NCBI RefSeq assembly: GCF_039538005.1
Contig: NZ_BAABBO010000019.1
Location: 1-64,000 of the forward strand
Origin: Allohahella marinimesophila
GTDB lineage: Bacteria > Pseudomonadota > Gammaproteobacteria > Pseudomonadales > Oleiphilaceae
DNA length: 64,000 nt
Direction of reading: 5' to 3'
The number at the start of each line of letters is the position of its first letter. Positions within the stretch are counted from its first letter, which is position 1. Below, piece after piece: positions 15,964 through 25,481 of this stretch. The position numbers and the translations under genes were made by a program. Below the pieces are notes generated by a model. The model was not told where the DNA came from. It did not search any database and worked only from the letters and a program-made list of their open reading frames with translations.

Positions 15964-16944
15964 TCAGAGTTTGTGAGAACCCGATGTCAGCCCCGATACA
16001 AGCCTGCTGTTATAGGCTGACGGTAACTTCTGCGCCAGCCTGTTCGCCAGGCTTGCAGACTCCGGATTCGCAACAGGACCACATGGAATAAACACTGTGG
16101 ATCCGGTCCCCGTCAAACGGCAGGTCTGACCTTCAGCACTTGCCCAGTCAAAAATATCATTGACCTCGGGGTGCTGAAACCGGACGACTGTTTCACAGTC
16201 ATTTCCGAACATCTTGCTGCTCCAGAGCGGACTCAGTGAAGCAGTCAGCTCATCTCGTAAAGCGGGCGCAATTTTGCGTTTTGGCGTGTCTCTTGTCAAG
16301 GCTTGATGGCCGAAAATTGCAGGCGTCGAAATATGACAGCCTGGATGGATCAGGAGAAAGTGTTCCTGAGCCAGCTTGAGTGGCGTCAGCACTTCACCAA
16401 TACCTTCGGCCAGACAGGCTGATTGATAGAGAAAGAACGGCACGTCGGCGCCCAGTTGCAAGCCGAGCGAGCACAGGTTTTTCAGCGGCAGCTTCAGGTT
16501 CCACAGCCGGTTGAGTGTGAGGAGCGTCGACGCAGCGTCCGAGCTTCCGCCACCGAGTCCGGCGCCCACCGGAATCACTTTTGTGAGGGTAATGTGCAGT
16601 TCGGCATTTGCCAGTGGATCTTCGCCCTTCATCCGGATCTGGTGCTGCCTCAGCAGCTCGGCGGCGCGGAAGGCCAGGTTGCTGCGCTTATCATGCTCAG
16701 AGGCCTCTGCAGGCAGGCTGACAGGCGACGAGGGGTCCAGGCGCAAGTGTATGGCGACATCGTCTGGCTGCCTGGTGCTGCAAGCCTCGTGTTCAAAGCG
16801 CAGCGTGTCGAAGAGGTCGACCGGTTGAAACAGGCTCTGTAGCTCGTGGTAACCGTCTTCACGACGACCATTGATGTGGAGAAACAGATTGAGCTTGGCT
16901 GGAGCCAGCACGCTGAGAGAGGGGGGTATTCGGAGCGAGTCCAT
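15964..16944 (-). CDS. ispE: 4-diphosphocytidyl-2-C-methyl-D-erythritol kinase
   Basis: A 326-residue GHMP-family kinase, the fourth step of the non-mevalonate (MEP) isoprenoid pathway. It begins with APAKLNLFLHINGRREDGYH (about residues 14-33), the IspE signature, and has the GHMP ATP loop PVGAGLGGGSSDAAS (about 133-147). A C-terminal LTGTGSTVF block matches the GHMP C-domain glycine loop. Its ATG overlaps the lolB stop (TAATG), so it is translationally coupled to lolB. It is somewhat longer than E. coli IspE (283 residues), mostly through an N-terminal extension and inserts near residues 55-75. Identification is certain. Confidence 0.96.
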   Translation of the reverse strand: MDSLRIPPSLSVLAPAKLNLFLHINGRREDGYHELQSLFQPVDLFDTLRFEHEACSTRQPDDVAIHLRLDPSSPVSLPAEASEHDKRSNLAFRAAELLRQHQIRMKGEDPLANAELHITLTKVIPVGAGLGGGSSDAASTLLTLNRLWNLKLPLKNLCSLGLQLGADVPFFLYQSACLAEGIGEVLTPLKLAQEHFLLIHPGCHISTPAIFGHQALTRDTPKRKIAPALRDELTASLSPLWSSKMFGNDCETVVRFQHPEVNDIFDWASAEGQTCRLTGTGSTVFIPCGPVANPESASLANRLAQKLPSAYNSRLVSGLTSGSHKL

Positions 16945-17618
16945 TATCTGAAAGGCGTCCAGTTCGAAATGGCCATTTTGATGGTGACTTGCGCATCCTG
17001 CCCGGGAATAGGCAGACGACTCAGCTGAACGAAATGCGGCAGCAGGAGGGGTTGATAGCTGCCAATATCCACTGGCTGATGCTTGCGCAGGCTGACCGAC
17101 CAGCCATCCTGCTCGATGCCAATCACTTCACCGCCGGCTCCGAAGGTGATCTCAGGGGCAGAGCCGTCAGACACTGCCGCAGGCAGGCCTTTGATCCAGC
17201 TGCTGATCTGCCGAACCGGCAGAGGCCAGCCAAAAGCACTGAAGAAAGCGCGCTCCGGATCCTGTAGCAGCGTCACCGGTTCCTCACCCGCCTGATGGAT
17301 GGTGACTGTGGCGTCGTCTCCACGCACACGTGTGGCCCCCAGACCGAGGATGACTGAAGCCAGCTCGATGTCGTACGCAGCCTCATCCTGCGTCCAGCTG
17401 CGAATCTGGCCAGTATCGATGCGGTCGTCACGGCGCACACTGATCTTGCCTTCAATTGTCCAGTGGTCGAAGCCACGCAGGCGTGCCGCCGTATTCGCCC
17501 AGTCCGCCGGCTGAACACCGAAGACCACCGGCTCGCGCGGCGCGCTCAGTTCGCAGCCGCCCAGCAGCAGAAGCGATAGCAGGACGGGGAGTCCGATGCG
17601 AAGGAATGGCAGGTTCAC
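16944..17618 (-). CDS. lolB: Outer-membrane lipoprotein receptor LolB
   Basis: A 224-residue lipoprotein. The signal peptide MNLPFLRIGLPVLLSLLLLG ends at a GGC lipobox with Cys22 as lipidated residue. The mature part has WTIEGKISVRRD and W-rich beta strands, as in LolB, the outer-membrane acceptor that takes lipoproteins from LolA. The start is GTG at 17618 with AAGG about 10 bases upstream. The gene lies between a TPR lipoprotein gene (19-bp gap) and ispE (1-bp overlap). Sequence conservation among LolB proteins is low, so synteny with ispE carries much of the weight. Confidence 0.9.
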   Translation of the reverse strand: MNLPFLRIGLPVLLSLLLLGGCELSAPREPVVFGVQPADWANTAARLRGFDHWTIEGKISVRRDDRIDTGQIRSWTQDEAAYDIELASVILGLGATRVRGDDATVTIHQAGEEPVTLLQDPERAFFSAFGWPLPVRQISSWIKGLPAAVSDGSAPEITFGAGGEVIGIEQDGWSVSLRKHQPVDIGSYQPLLLPHFVQLSRLPIPGQDAQVTIKMAISNWTPFR

Positions 17619-17637
17619 AGTAATACAGCCTTATGCA

Positions 17638-19455
17638 TCAGTCGCTGGTCAGTTGCGCCGAGGTCAGGCCATAACGCTGGATGGTGTCAAGCAGAAGCTT
17701 GTGGTCATCATCCTGGATGAGTCCTTCACGCCAGACTGTCCGCGCGCGGGCCTGTTCACCGGTTTCCCAGAGCACTTCACCAAGGTGGGCTGCGACTTCG
17801 GGGTCGGGGAAGGCCATGTAGGCCTTTTCAAGATAGGGCAGGGCTTCGGCTGCTGAGCCCTGGCGATAGAGCAGCCAGCCAAGGCTGTCCATGATCGCGG
17901 GATTGGATGGATCCAGCTCGAGCGCCCGCTTGATGAGCTTCTCGGCTTCCTCGAGACGATCTGTTCGATCCGCCAGCGTGTACCCGAGTGCATTCAGGGC
18001 GATGGCATTATCCGGATCCTGCTCGAGAATTTCACGCAGCTCGCGCTCGAGTACGTCGATCTGACCGGCCCGGTCGGCTGTCATGGCATAGCTGTACTTG
18101 AGGTCGAGACTTTCGGGATGTTCATCCACAGCACGTTCAGCGACCTCGAGGGCTTCCTCGTGATCATTCGTCTCATTGTAGAGACTGATTTCAACCTGCC
18201 AGATCGCCTCGCTCTGCTCAGGATAGAGGCTGCGGGCGTGAGCGAACATGGCTGCGGCTTCAGCGTCGCGATCCGCATTGCGGAGGAGAAAAGCACTCCG
18301 CGCCAGTGCGGTGACGAAGTTGCCGCCTGAGGTGACTTGCGAGTAGTGATGAATGGCGGTGTCGATTTCATCTGCCTGGTCGGCAATGCGACCGAGGTAG
18401 TAATGCGCATCGTTGGTCAGCTTGTCTTCGGCCACAAGTGACTGCAGGGCCTGGCGCGCCGCCTCGACGTTGTCATTCTGCAACGCGATGATGGCGTAGG
18501 ACCGCTTCAGCGTCGGGACTTTCGGAAACTGATCGGCCAGATCCGCGTAGACTTTTTCAGCTGCCTCGAATTGTTCCTCATCCAGATGCGCCTGTGCCAA
18601 CAGGACCCCGATCTGCATGCTCTTGGGTAATCGCTTACGCTGTTTTTTCAGATAGCTGAGTGCCGCGTCCGCACCTTCGAGCTTGTGCATCAGCTTGCTG
18701 TGCAGCGCGACATAATTGGCTTCGTCCGGATGCTGGCGTACGAGATCCCCACTTTCGGCGTAGGCTTCTTCGAATTGCTGTCTGTGCGCGAGCAGGGTGG
18801 CGTGACCATAGCGCAGCGAGGCTTCTTTCGGGTGACGCTCGATGAGCTCTGCGTAGAGCTCAAGCAGGCTGCTCTGTGTCTGAGGGTCGAGCGTCGTGGC
18901 ATGCAGCGCGAGCCGATCGAAGGTGCTTTGTCCACCAAGCTCCATGACCCGTTCCATGTGCATGAGGGCTGATGAAAAGTCGCCAGCCTTGAGCTGATAG
19001 ACGGCCGCATGCTGATGAGCCTCGAGATCATCTGGCGCCACGTCAGTCCAGAGCGTAGCCAGCGCCAAAGCTGCATCATCGTCCTTCATGTATTGGGCAG
19101 CCTCGAAGGCACGCTGGATCACGGCTTGATCCTGTGTTTCCAGTGCCACGGCGGAGTAGTCACTCAGTAGGCGCTTGAGGTCACCACGATGACCGGAGAT
19201 TTCGGCTTCGACGAGGAGCCTGACCGTATTTTCGGACATGCCGCTTACTGCAGTATCAGTATAGTCTTCCGCAGGCGTTATCTTGATCGGCTGCAGCGTT
19301 ATCGGATCGCGAACATGGCCTTCAGGTATCGTCTGGCGGGACTGGTACTGGGCTTTACTCATTCCCTGATGATCGCTGCCATTGGAGGCGCAGCCAGTGA
19401 GGACGCCGACGGCCAGCAAGGCTATCAGTGGCGGCAGCGAAGTTTTACGGGTCAT
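17638..19455 (-). CDS. Tetratricopeptide-repeat outer-membrane lipoprotein
   Basis: A 605-residue lipoprotein: the signal peptide ends in GVLTGCASN, with lipidation at Cys22. The rest is almost all helical TPR units, at about residues 95-590; the clearest are near residues 485-560 (for example ALNALGYTLADRTDRLEEAE and AIMDSLGWLLYRQGSAAEAL). Such proteins act as protein-interaction scaffolds in the periplasm or at the outer membrane. AGGAAAGGCCTTC precedes the ATG. It is the first gene of the lolB-ispE operon, a place where pseudomonads also carry a TPR lipoprotein. Its exact role in lipoprotein or envelope assembly is not known to me. Confidence 0.88.
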   Translation of the reverse strand: MTRKTSLPPLIALLAVGVLTGCASNGSDHQGMSKAQYQSRQTIPEGHVRDPITLQPIKITPAEDYTDTAVSGMSENTVRLLVEAEISGHRGDLKRLLSDYSAVALETQDQAVIQRAFEAAQYMKDDDAALALATLWTDVAPDDLEAHQHAAVYQLKAGDFSSALMHMERVMELGGQSTFDRLALHATTLDPQTQSSLLELYAELIERHPKEASLRYGHATLLAHRQQFEEAYAESGDLVRQHPDEANYVALHSKLMHKLEGADAALSYLKKQRKRLPKSMQIGVLLAQAHLDEEQFEAAEKVYADLADQFPKVPTLKRSYAIIALQNDNVEAARQALQSLVAEDKLTNDAHYYLGRIADQADEIDTAIHHYSQVTSGGNFVTALARSAFLLRNADRDAEAAAMFAHARSLYPEQSEAIWQVEISLYNETNDHEEALEVAERAVDEHPESLDLKYSYAMTADRAGQIDVLERELREILEQDPDNAIALNALGYTLADRTDRLEEAEKLIKRALELDPSNPAIMDSLGWLLYRQGSAAEALPYLEKAYMAFPDPEVAAHLGEVLWETGEQARARTVWREGLIQDDDHKLLLDTIQRYGLTSAQLTSD

Positions 19456-19651
19456 GAAGGCCTTTCCTGTTCTGAGATCCGGTCTGTACCAGAAGTTCCG
19501 TCAGAGTGTGCATTCAGGCGTCCCGATTCGCAACTATTGGCGGCGATTAGAGCCTTACGGATGCCTTACAGCTTGTACAGAAATTCCCGGCCAGGCAAAG
19601 GCCATGATCGAATGCCGTCTCGATGGGGTGGCTGCAAGTCGCCCGGACGCA

Positions 19652-19660
19652 TGCTAATAT
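19652..19660 (+). promoter_or_regulatory. Possible extended -10 promoter of hemA
   Basis: TGCTAATAT (TG at 19652-19653, TAATAT at 19655-19660) fits an extended -10 element and would start transcription near 19667, 60 nt before the hemA ATG. No good -35 box accompanies it, so the assignment is tentative. It lies in the 271-bp divergent region between hemA and the TPR lipoprotein gene. Confidence 0.35.
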
Positions 19661-19726
19661 GGCGAATTGAGCGGCGTCAGGATTCGCGGTACGCGGACGC
19701 TCGGATTTCCTCAGCGACGGACACCC

Positions 19727-21070
19727 ATGACGATCAAGGTTTTCGGTCTCAGTCATAAAACCACTGCAGTCAGCCTCCGCGAGCGCGTAGCCTTTCAGGC
19801 CGAAGAGGTGCCCGCCGTTCTCAAGCTGGCCCTGAACGCGCTGGGTGTGGATGAGGTGGTCATACTGTCGACCTGCAATCGCACTGAGCTCTACATGAGC
19901 GGTGCCGATATCGATGCAGGTCGGATGAGCGACTGGTTTTGTGGCTACCATGAAGTGGGCCATGATGTCGGTCGGGCCGAGCTGGAACCTGGTCTGTATT
20001 TCCTCGAAGGCAAGGCCGCCGTTCGTCATCTCATGCGTGTTGCGTCCGGTCTGGATTCATTGATGCTGGGAGAACCACAGATTTTCGGGCAGATCAAGGA
20101 CGCCTTTACGGTGGCGCGATCGAGTGGCACCGTAGGTGGCGTGCTCGATCGACTGTTTCGACATGCCTTTACTGTTGCGAAACGTGTGCGAACCCAGACT
20201 GCCATTGGCAACAATCCGGTGTCTGTAGCCTACGCGGCAGTGTCGCTGGCTGGTCGAATCTTTCCTGATCTGCATAAGTGTACGGCACTGCTCATAGGGG
20301 CCGGTGAAACGATAGAGCTGGTGGCCAAGCACCTGCTGCAACGTAATATCGAGCATCTGATCATAGCCAACCGGACCCTGAGCCGCGCTGAAAGTCTGGC
20401 TCTGAAAACCGGTGGGGCAGCGATTCTGCTGAGTGATCTCCCGGAACACCTCGCGAAGGCAGACATCGTGATTGCGTCTACCGGGGCGCCGCTGCCCGTA
20501 CTGGGCAAGGGGGCGGTTGAGACTGCTCTGCGAAAGCGCCGCCACAAGCCGATGTTCATAGCCGACATCGCCGTTCCGCGTGATGTCGAAGCTGAAGTGG
20601 CCGATATCGAAGATGCCTATCTTTATGGCATAGATGATCTGGAAGCCGTCATCGAAGGCAATGTGCGTGCCCGTGAGGAAGCTGCCAAAGAGGCAGAACA
20701 TCTCATTCGCGAGGGTGTCGACGATTTCATGTACAAGTTGCGTTCGCTTGAAACCGTTGATGTGCTCAAGTCACTACGTGAGCGAGCTGAAGAAGTGCGC
20801 GATCTGGAGCTGGCGAGGGCGCTTCGTCTGGCGGATTCGGGGCAGAGCGTAGAAGCCGTCATGCGACAACTCGCCCATGCCCTGACCAACAAGTTGATAC
20901 ATCATCCCACCGTGCAGGTGCGGCGTGCCCACGCTGAAGGCCGCAAGGAAGCCAGCGATTGGCTGCGGGATCTGTTTCAACTGCCGGCGAATGTTCCAGC
21001 CGCCCCGGAAACGCCTCTCGAATCCGCTGACCCTGAAAGCCTGGACAGGCATCCACGTCCAGAATCCTAG
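19727..21070 (+). CDS. hemA: Glutamyl-tRNA reductase
   Basis: A 447-residue enzyme that reduces glutamyl-tRNA to glutamate semialdehyde, the first committed step of C5-pathway tetrapyrrole synthesis. It starts MTIKVFGLSHKTTAVSLRER and has the catalytic cysteine at C50 within LSTCNRTELY. A central NADPH-binding domain contains LIGAGETIELVAKHL, and the C-terminal helical dimerisation domain ends near residue 420, followed by a Pro-rich tail. The frame is open from 19667, but the HemA consensus begins at the ATG at 19727. It is divergent from the TPR-lolB operon and 66 bp upstream of prfA, the classic hemA-prfA-prmC order. Confidence 0.97.
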   Translation: MTIKVFGLSHKTTAVSLRERVAFQAEEVPAVLKLALNALGVDEVVILSTCNRTELYMSGADIDAGRMSDWFCGYHEVGHDVGRAELEPGLYFLEGKAAVRHLMRVASGLDSLMLGEPQIFGQIKDAFTVARSSGTVGGVLDRLFRHAFTVAKRVRTQTAIGNNPVSVAYAAVSLAGRIFPDLHKCTALLIGAGETIELVAKHLLQRNIEHLIIANRTLSRAESLALKTGGAAILLSDLPEHLAKADIVIASTGAPLPVLGKGAVETALRKRRHKPMFIADIAVPRDVEAEVADIEDAYLYGIDDLEAVIEGNVRAREEAAKEAEHLIREGVDDFMYKLRSLETVDVLKSLRERAEEVRDLELARALRLADSGQSVEAVMRQLAHALTNKLIHHPTVQVRRAHAEGRKEASDWLRDLFQLPANVPAAPETPLESADPESLDRHPRPES

Positions 21071-21136
21071 CGTCATATCTTCTGCGCTGACCAACCCTCC
21101 TTACCTCACTATCGAACAGGTTTCCGAACAGGCCAC

Positions 21137-22228
21137 ATGAAAGATTCAATACGTCGCAAGCTCGAGCAACTCCAGGATCGCCACGAAGAAGTATCGGCCA
21201 TGCTGAGTGATGCTGATGTCATCCATAACCAGACACGCTTCAGGGAGTTGTCACAGGAGTTTTCAGAGCTCGAACCGCTGGTCACACGCTTCAGTGCCTT
21301 TCGTCGAACCGAGGCTGGCCTTGCCGCGGCAAAGGAAATGCTGGCCGAGGATGACGCCGAGATGAAGGCCATGGCCGAGGATGAGATTGACGAGCTCAAG
21401 GCCGAGCTTGAAACTCACGAAGCTGAACTGCAGTTGCTGCTATTGCCTAAAGATCCGCGAGACACCGCAAACGTCTTTCTCGAAGTCAGGGCCGGCACCG
21501 GTGGTGACGAAGCGGCCATCTTTGCTGGTGATCTTTTCAAGATGTATAGCCGGTATGCGGAACAGCGCGGCTGGCAGGTCGAGATTCTGTCCGAGAGCCA
21601 TGGCGATCATGGCGGCTACAAGGAAGTGATTTCGAGACTCTCGGGGAATAATGTATATGGCGCGCTGAAGTTTGAATCCGGAGCGCATCGCGTTCAACGC
21701 GTTCCGGCCACGGAGTCACAGGGGCGGATACATACATCAGCCTGCACCGTGGCCGTTATGCCAGAGGTCGAGGCAGTCGCCGCTATTGATATCAATCCCG
21801 GCGATCTTCGAATAGACACTTACCGGGCCAGTGGCGCCGGTGGTCAGCACGTCAACAAGACCGACTCCGCAATACGAATCACTCACCTGCCGACTGGTAC
21901 GGTTGTCGAGTGTCAGGATGAACGCTCCCAGCACAAGAACCGGGCGCGGGCGATGTCGCTGTTGCAGGCCCGGCTGTTCGATACGGCACAGGCGAAGCAG
22001 GCCAGCGAGCAGGCGCAGAAGCGCAAGTTGCTGGTGGGGAGTGGTGATCGCTCCGAGCGGATTCGAACTTACAATTTTCCTCAGGGCCGTCTCACTGATC
22101 ATCGCATCAACCTGACGCTCTACAAGCTGGATGAGGTGGTTCAGGGTGACCTGGATCCTGTCATTATGCCCCTGCTTCAGGAGCATCAGGCCGAAATGCT
22201 GGCTACCCTGAATGACGCTGATGCCTGA
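21137..22228 (+). CDS. prfA: Peptide chain release factor 1
   Basis: A 363-residue class I release factor for UAA and UAG. Seen are the codon-recognition tripeptide PAT (within RVQRVPATESQGRIHTSAC, near residue 190) and the catalytic GGQ in ASGAGGQHVNKTDSA (near 235). The N-terminal coiled-coil domain (about 1-100) is complete. CAGG a few bases before the ATG acts as ribosome-binding site. It overlaps the prmC start by 17 bp; PrmC methylates the Gln of the GGQ motif, so enzyme and substrate are translationally linked. Confidence 0.98.
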   Translation: MKDSIRRKLEQLQDRHEEVSAMLSDADVIHNQTRFRELSQEFSELEPLVTRFSAFRRTEAGLAAAKEMLAEDDAEMKAMAEDEIDELKAELETHEAELQLLLLPKDPRDTANVFLEVRAGTGGDEAAIFAGDLFKMYSRYAEQRGWQVEILSESHGDHGGYKEVISRLSGNNVYGALKFESGAHRVQRVPATESQGRIHTSACTVAVMPEVEAVAAIDINPGDLRIDTYRASGAGGQHVNKTDSAIRITHLPTGTVVECQDERSQHKNRARAMSLLQARLFDTAQAKQASEQAQKRKLLVGSGDRSERIRTYNFPQGRLTDHRINLTLYKLDEVVQGDLDPVIMPLLQEHQAEMLATLNDADA

Positions 22229-23207
22229 TTCCGCTGAGTCCGCCGGCTTAGACAGCGCAGACTCTTCCTGTGAAGAGAGAACCGTCAAACAGCTCTTGCT
22301 GATGGCTGGCCAGGCGCTCAAGGCGAGGGGTGCCGATGCAGATGAAGCCCGTCTCGAATCAGAGCTGCTGCTACTCGAGATGACTGGCAAGTCCAGAGCC
22401 TGGCTGAGAGCCTTCGATGACACACGGTTAAGCCTTGAAGTGCAACACCGGTTTGAGCAGCTACTGCAGCGCCGCCTTAGCGGTGAGCCGCTGGCTTACA
22501 TTCTGGGTCGAAAGGACTTCTGGAGCCTGGAACTGTACGTCACCGATGCCGTCCTGATTCCACGAGAGGATACTGAGGTGCTGGTGACTCAGGCCTTGCA
22601 GCTTGGTCGGCAGCTCGAAATTGAAACGGGGCAGACCGTGCTGGATGTTCTGGAACTGGGCACCGGCAGTGGTGCCATCATCTGTGCGCTGGCTACCGAA
22701 GAGACGCTATGGCAGTTCACAGCGACAGACGTCTCGGCAGAGGCCTTGGCCGTGGCCACCACGAACGTCACTGGCCATGGCTTTGCCGGGCAGACGACCT
22801 TGCTTCTCGGTAGCTGGTTCGATGCCCTGGAGAACGGAATGGCGGCTTCACACGAGTCAGCTGCTCCGCGTTTCGACCTCATCATCAGCAACCCTCCCTA
22901 TATCGCCGAAGGGGATCCTCATCTGGATGCTCCTGCATTGCGTCACGAGCCGGCGCTTGCCCTCAGCTCAGGCACTGATGGACTTGATAGCATCAGGCAC
23001 ATCGTTGCGGCCGCTTCGCGCTGGCTGCAGCCCACGGGATGGCTGCTGCTGGAGCATGGCTACGACCAGGGACCAGCTGTTCGCAAATTGATGCGACAAG
23101 CCGGTTACGAAAACGTTGCCACAGCGCTGGATCTGGCCGGACAGCCACGCGTGACGATGGCACGACATTCAGTGGCAGCTGTGCAAATAGCCGGAGCGGC
23201 AAAATGA
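22212..23207 (+). CDS. prmC: Release factor glutamine N5-methyltransferase
   Basis: A 331-residue SAM-dependent methyltransferase that modifies the GGQ glutamine of RF1 and RF2. Motif I is VLELGTGSGAIICAL (about 141-155), and the catalytic NPPY is in DLIISNPPYIAEG (about 225-237). The N-terminal helical domain that holds the release factor is also present. The N-terminus, about 25 residues longer than in E. coli PrmC, is Ser/Asp-rich; the start at 22212 or the ATG at 22221 are both plausible. It overlaps prfA by 17 bp and its stop overlaps the moeB start (ATGA), so hemA-prfA-prmC-moeB behaves as one unit. Confidence 0.96.
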   Translation: MTLMPDSAESAGLDSADSSCEERTVKQLLLMAGQALKARGADADEARLESELLLLEMTGKSRAWLRAFDDTRLSLEVQHRFEQLLQRRLSGEPLAYILGRKDFWSLELYVTDAVLIPREDTEVLVTQALQLGRQLEIETGQTVLDVLELGTGSGAIICALATEETLWQFTATDVSAEALAVATTNVTGHGFAGQTTLLLGSWFDALENGMAASHESAAPRFDLIISNPPYIAEGDPHLDAPALRHEPALALSSGTDGLDSIRHIVAAASRWLQPTGWLLLEHGYDQGPAVRKLMRQAGYENVATALDLAGQPRVTMARHSVAAVQIAGAAK

Positions 23208-23995
23208 CCGACGCTAGCCAGCCGGATACTGGCCTCTCTGATGACGAGCTCTTACGCTACAGTCGCCACATTCTGCATCCGGGTATCGATTATGAAGGTC
23301 AGCTGGCGCTGAAGCAGGGCAGGGTAGCCATAGTTGGCGCAGGTGGTTTGGGCTGTCCAGCTGCCATGTATCTGGCCGCCAGCGGCGTAGGGTCCCTCAC
23401 CATTTTTGATGACGATTCGGTTGAGGCCAGCAACCTGCAGCGACAGATTGGCTTTACCAGTGTTGATATTGGACAAGCGAAAGCCGAAGCCTTGTGCGCT
23501 CGTCTGAGTGCGCTTAACCCACATATCCGGGTGCAGTCGGTAGTGAGCCGATTTACCGAAGCAACGGGTGCCCCAGAGGATTTCGACCTCGTGCTCGACT
23601 GTAGCGATAATTTTGCCACCAGGGCTGGCGTTAATAAGTTCTGTGTCAGCCGTCGGGTACCGCTTGTGTCCGGCGCTGCGATACGCAACGAAGGGCAACT
23701 CTGCGTCTTTGACAGCCGGGTCGAAGGCTCAGCCTGCTACCACTGTCTGTATGGTGATCTTGACGAGTCTGGCGGGGCGGCAAACTGCGCCGAAAGCGGG
23801 GTGCTGTCTCCCCTGGTGGGCGTGATTGGCGCGCTGCAGGCCGTAGAGGCGACCAAGGTTCTGTTCGGTCGCCACCAGGATAGTCTTGGGAAGTTGCTGC
23901 TTTACGATGCCACAGGTGTTCTCTTCAGAACGCTTCGTTTCAGCCAGGATCCTGAGTGTGCCGTGTGTGGTAACACACCTAGCCCAAGGCCTTGA
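23204..23995 (+). CDS. moeB: HesA/MoeB/ThiF-family adenylyltransferase (MoeB-like)
   Basis: A 263-residue E1-like enzyme that adenylates the C-terminus of a small sulfur-carrier protein (MoaD or ThiS). The ATP-binding site is VAIVGAGGLGCPAAMYLAAS (about 38-57). Zinc is bound by two Cys pairs, CYHC (about 178) and CAVC (about 253). The catalytic Cys region follows CLYGDLDESGG. The ATG at 23204 overlaps the prmC TGA by 4 bp; the longer upstream frame is a shadow of prmC. In pseudomonads moeB also follows prmC. The motifs do not separate MoeB from ThiF; context suggests MoeB. Its 3' end overlaps the convergent photolyase gene by 17 bp. Confidence 0.9.
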   Translation: MTDASQPDTGLSDDELLRYSRHILHPGIDYEGQLALKQGRVAIVGAGGLGCPAAMYLAASGVGSLTIFDDDSVEASNLQRQIGFTSVDIGQAKAEALCARLSALNPHIRVQSVVSRFTEATGAPEDFDLVLDCSDNFATRAGVNKFCVSRRVPLVSGAAIRNEGQLCVFDSRVEGSACYHCLYGDLDESGGAANCAESGVLSPLVGVIGALQAVEATKVLFGRHQDSLGKLLLYDATGVLFRTLRFSQDPECAVCGNTPSPRP

Positions 23996-25469
23996 AGCGC
24001 TCTATAGCGGACGCGCGGGTCGCTTTCAGATCAACGATCGCCTCTGGATAGCCGCAGTCCTTGCGTTGATTTTTATCAGGCTCGTGAATGCTCTTGTTGT
24101 CCAGCGACGCCAGCTCCGGCAGGTATTTTCGAATAAAGGCGCCGTCAGGATCGTGGCTTCGGCTCTGGCTCACCGGATTGAAAACCCGAAAATAGGGGGC
24201 TGCATCGGTACCAGTGGAAGCGCTCCATTGCCAGCCACCGTTATTCGAGGGGAGATACCCGTCGATCAGCTTCTGCATGAAATACTGCTCGCCTCGACGC
24301 CAGTCGAGAAACAGGTTCTTCGTCAGGAACATCGCAGTCACCATGCGCAGACGGTTATGCATCCAGCCTGTCTGATTCAGCTGCTTCATGGCTGCGTCGA
24401 CCAGGGGAATACCGGTGCGCCCTTCGCACCAGGCTTCAAAGCCGGCTTCATCATCGTTCCACTTCAGTTTATCTGTCTCTGTCTTGAACGGCTGGTGCAT
24501 GGACAGGCGAGGATTGTCCGTCATCAGATGAATATAGAAATCACGCCAGATCAGTTCACTAATCCAGGTCGAGATACCCTTCACGGCGTCTTCAGAGGCG
24601 CCTCCAGACTTCAGCCGACGTCTGGCCTCGGTGGCCACCACATAGCATTGACGGCCAGACAGGGTGCCGTTGGCCAGGAAGCGTGATATCCGGCTGGTGC
24701 CATCTTCGGCTGGTCTGTCCCGCAGACGGTCGTAGTCCTCTGCATAGGACTCGATAAACGCTTCCAGCTCGTCATGGGCCGCGTCCTCACCGGCTGCCCA
24801 GTCACTCGAGTCAATCAGATCAAGCTTTGAAAACGCCGAGTCGATGGCTTTCGCTGTGTCTGCTCGAACTGATAGTTCAGCTGCCGCTGAAATGAGCTTC
24901 TTGTCCGGGTTCCTCGATTTGGAAGGTTTTGGCCACAGTGAAATCGGGGAAGTATCGGCTACTTCGAGCCAGCTGCGCTTGTAAGGGGTAAACACCTTGT
25001 ATGGCTCGCCGGCGTTGGTGCGTATTGACTTCACCGGCAGAATGCTTTGGTCACGGTAGCTATGGACACACTCAATGAGGGGCTTGAGTCGCTTGGCCAC
25101 GGCCTGATCGCGTCGATGCTCGTTCACGGCATACTCTTCATTGAAGTACAGCGCGCGAGCGTCCACCGCTTCCACGAAGTCCTCGAGCACCTTTGGCACT
25201 GTCGTGAAGTCGTCGGCAGTCAGCAGAAACAGTGGCTTACCGAGCTTCTCCAGGGCCGAGGCGAGCTCGATCAGGGATCGTCGCAGGAAGTCCAGCTTGA
25301 TGGGGGCCGCGTCGTGCTGCTGCCATTGATTCGGACAGATGACGAAGCAACACAGCAATGGTCGCTCGTCGTCTGCGGCCTTGGTGGCCGCCGCAGTGAA
25401 CGCAGGGTTGTCGGCCAGCCTCAGGTCGTTGCGAAACCAATGCAGCACGCAGCCCTTATCATCACTCAC
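23979..25469 (-). CDS. phr: Deoxyribodipyrimidine photolyase (class I CPD photolyase)
   Basis: A 496-residue DNA repair flavoprotein that uses blue light to split cyclobutane pyrimidine dimers. The N-terminal alpha/beta antenna domain starts with VLHWFRNDLRLADNPAFTAA, and the FAD domain shows WRDFYIHLM, WMHNRLRMVTAMFLTK and SNNGGWQWSASTGTDAAPYF, the class I core with the tryptophan and Asn residues of electron transfer. The start is GTG at 25469, 12 bp after the stop of the PhoH gene, with AAGGGG upstream. It is transcribed after the PIN-PhoH gene and converges with moeB, overlapping by 17 bp. Cryptochrome-DASH is less likely because the class I signature is clear. Confidence 0.95.
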   Translation of the reverse strand: MSDDKGCVLHWFRNDLRLADNPAFTAAATKAADDERPLLCCFVICPNQWQQHDAAPIKLDFLRRSLIELASALEKLGKPLFLLTADDFTTVPKVLEDFVEAVDARALYFNEEYAVNEHRRDQAVAKRLKPLIECVHSYRDQSILPVKSIRTNAGEPYKVFTPYKRSWLEVADTSPISLWPKPSKSRNPDKKLISAAAELSVRADTAKAIDSAFSKLDLIDSSDWAAGEDAAHDELEAFIESYAEDYDRLRDRPAEDGTSRISRFLANGTLSGRQCYVVATEARRRLKSGGASEDAVKGISTWISELIWRDFYIHLMTDNPRLSMHQPFKTETDKLKWNDDEAGFEAWCEGRTGIPLVDAAMKQLNQTGWMHNRLRMVTAMFLTKNLFLDWRRGEQYFMQKLIDGYLPSNNGGWQWSASTGTDAAPYFRVFNPVSQSRSHDPDGAFIRKYLPELASLDNKSIHEPDKNQRKDCGYPEAIVDLKATRASAIERFKALG

Positions 25470-25481
25470 CCTGAAAACCCC

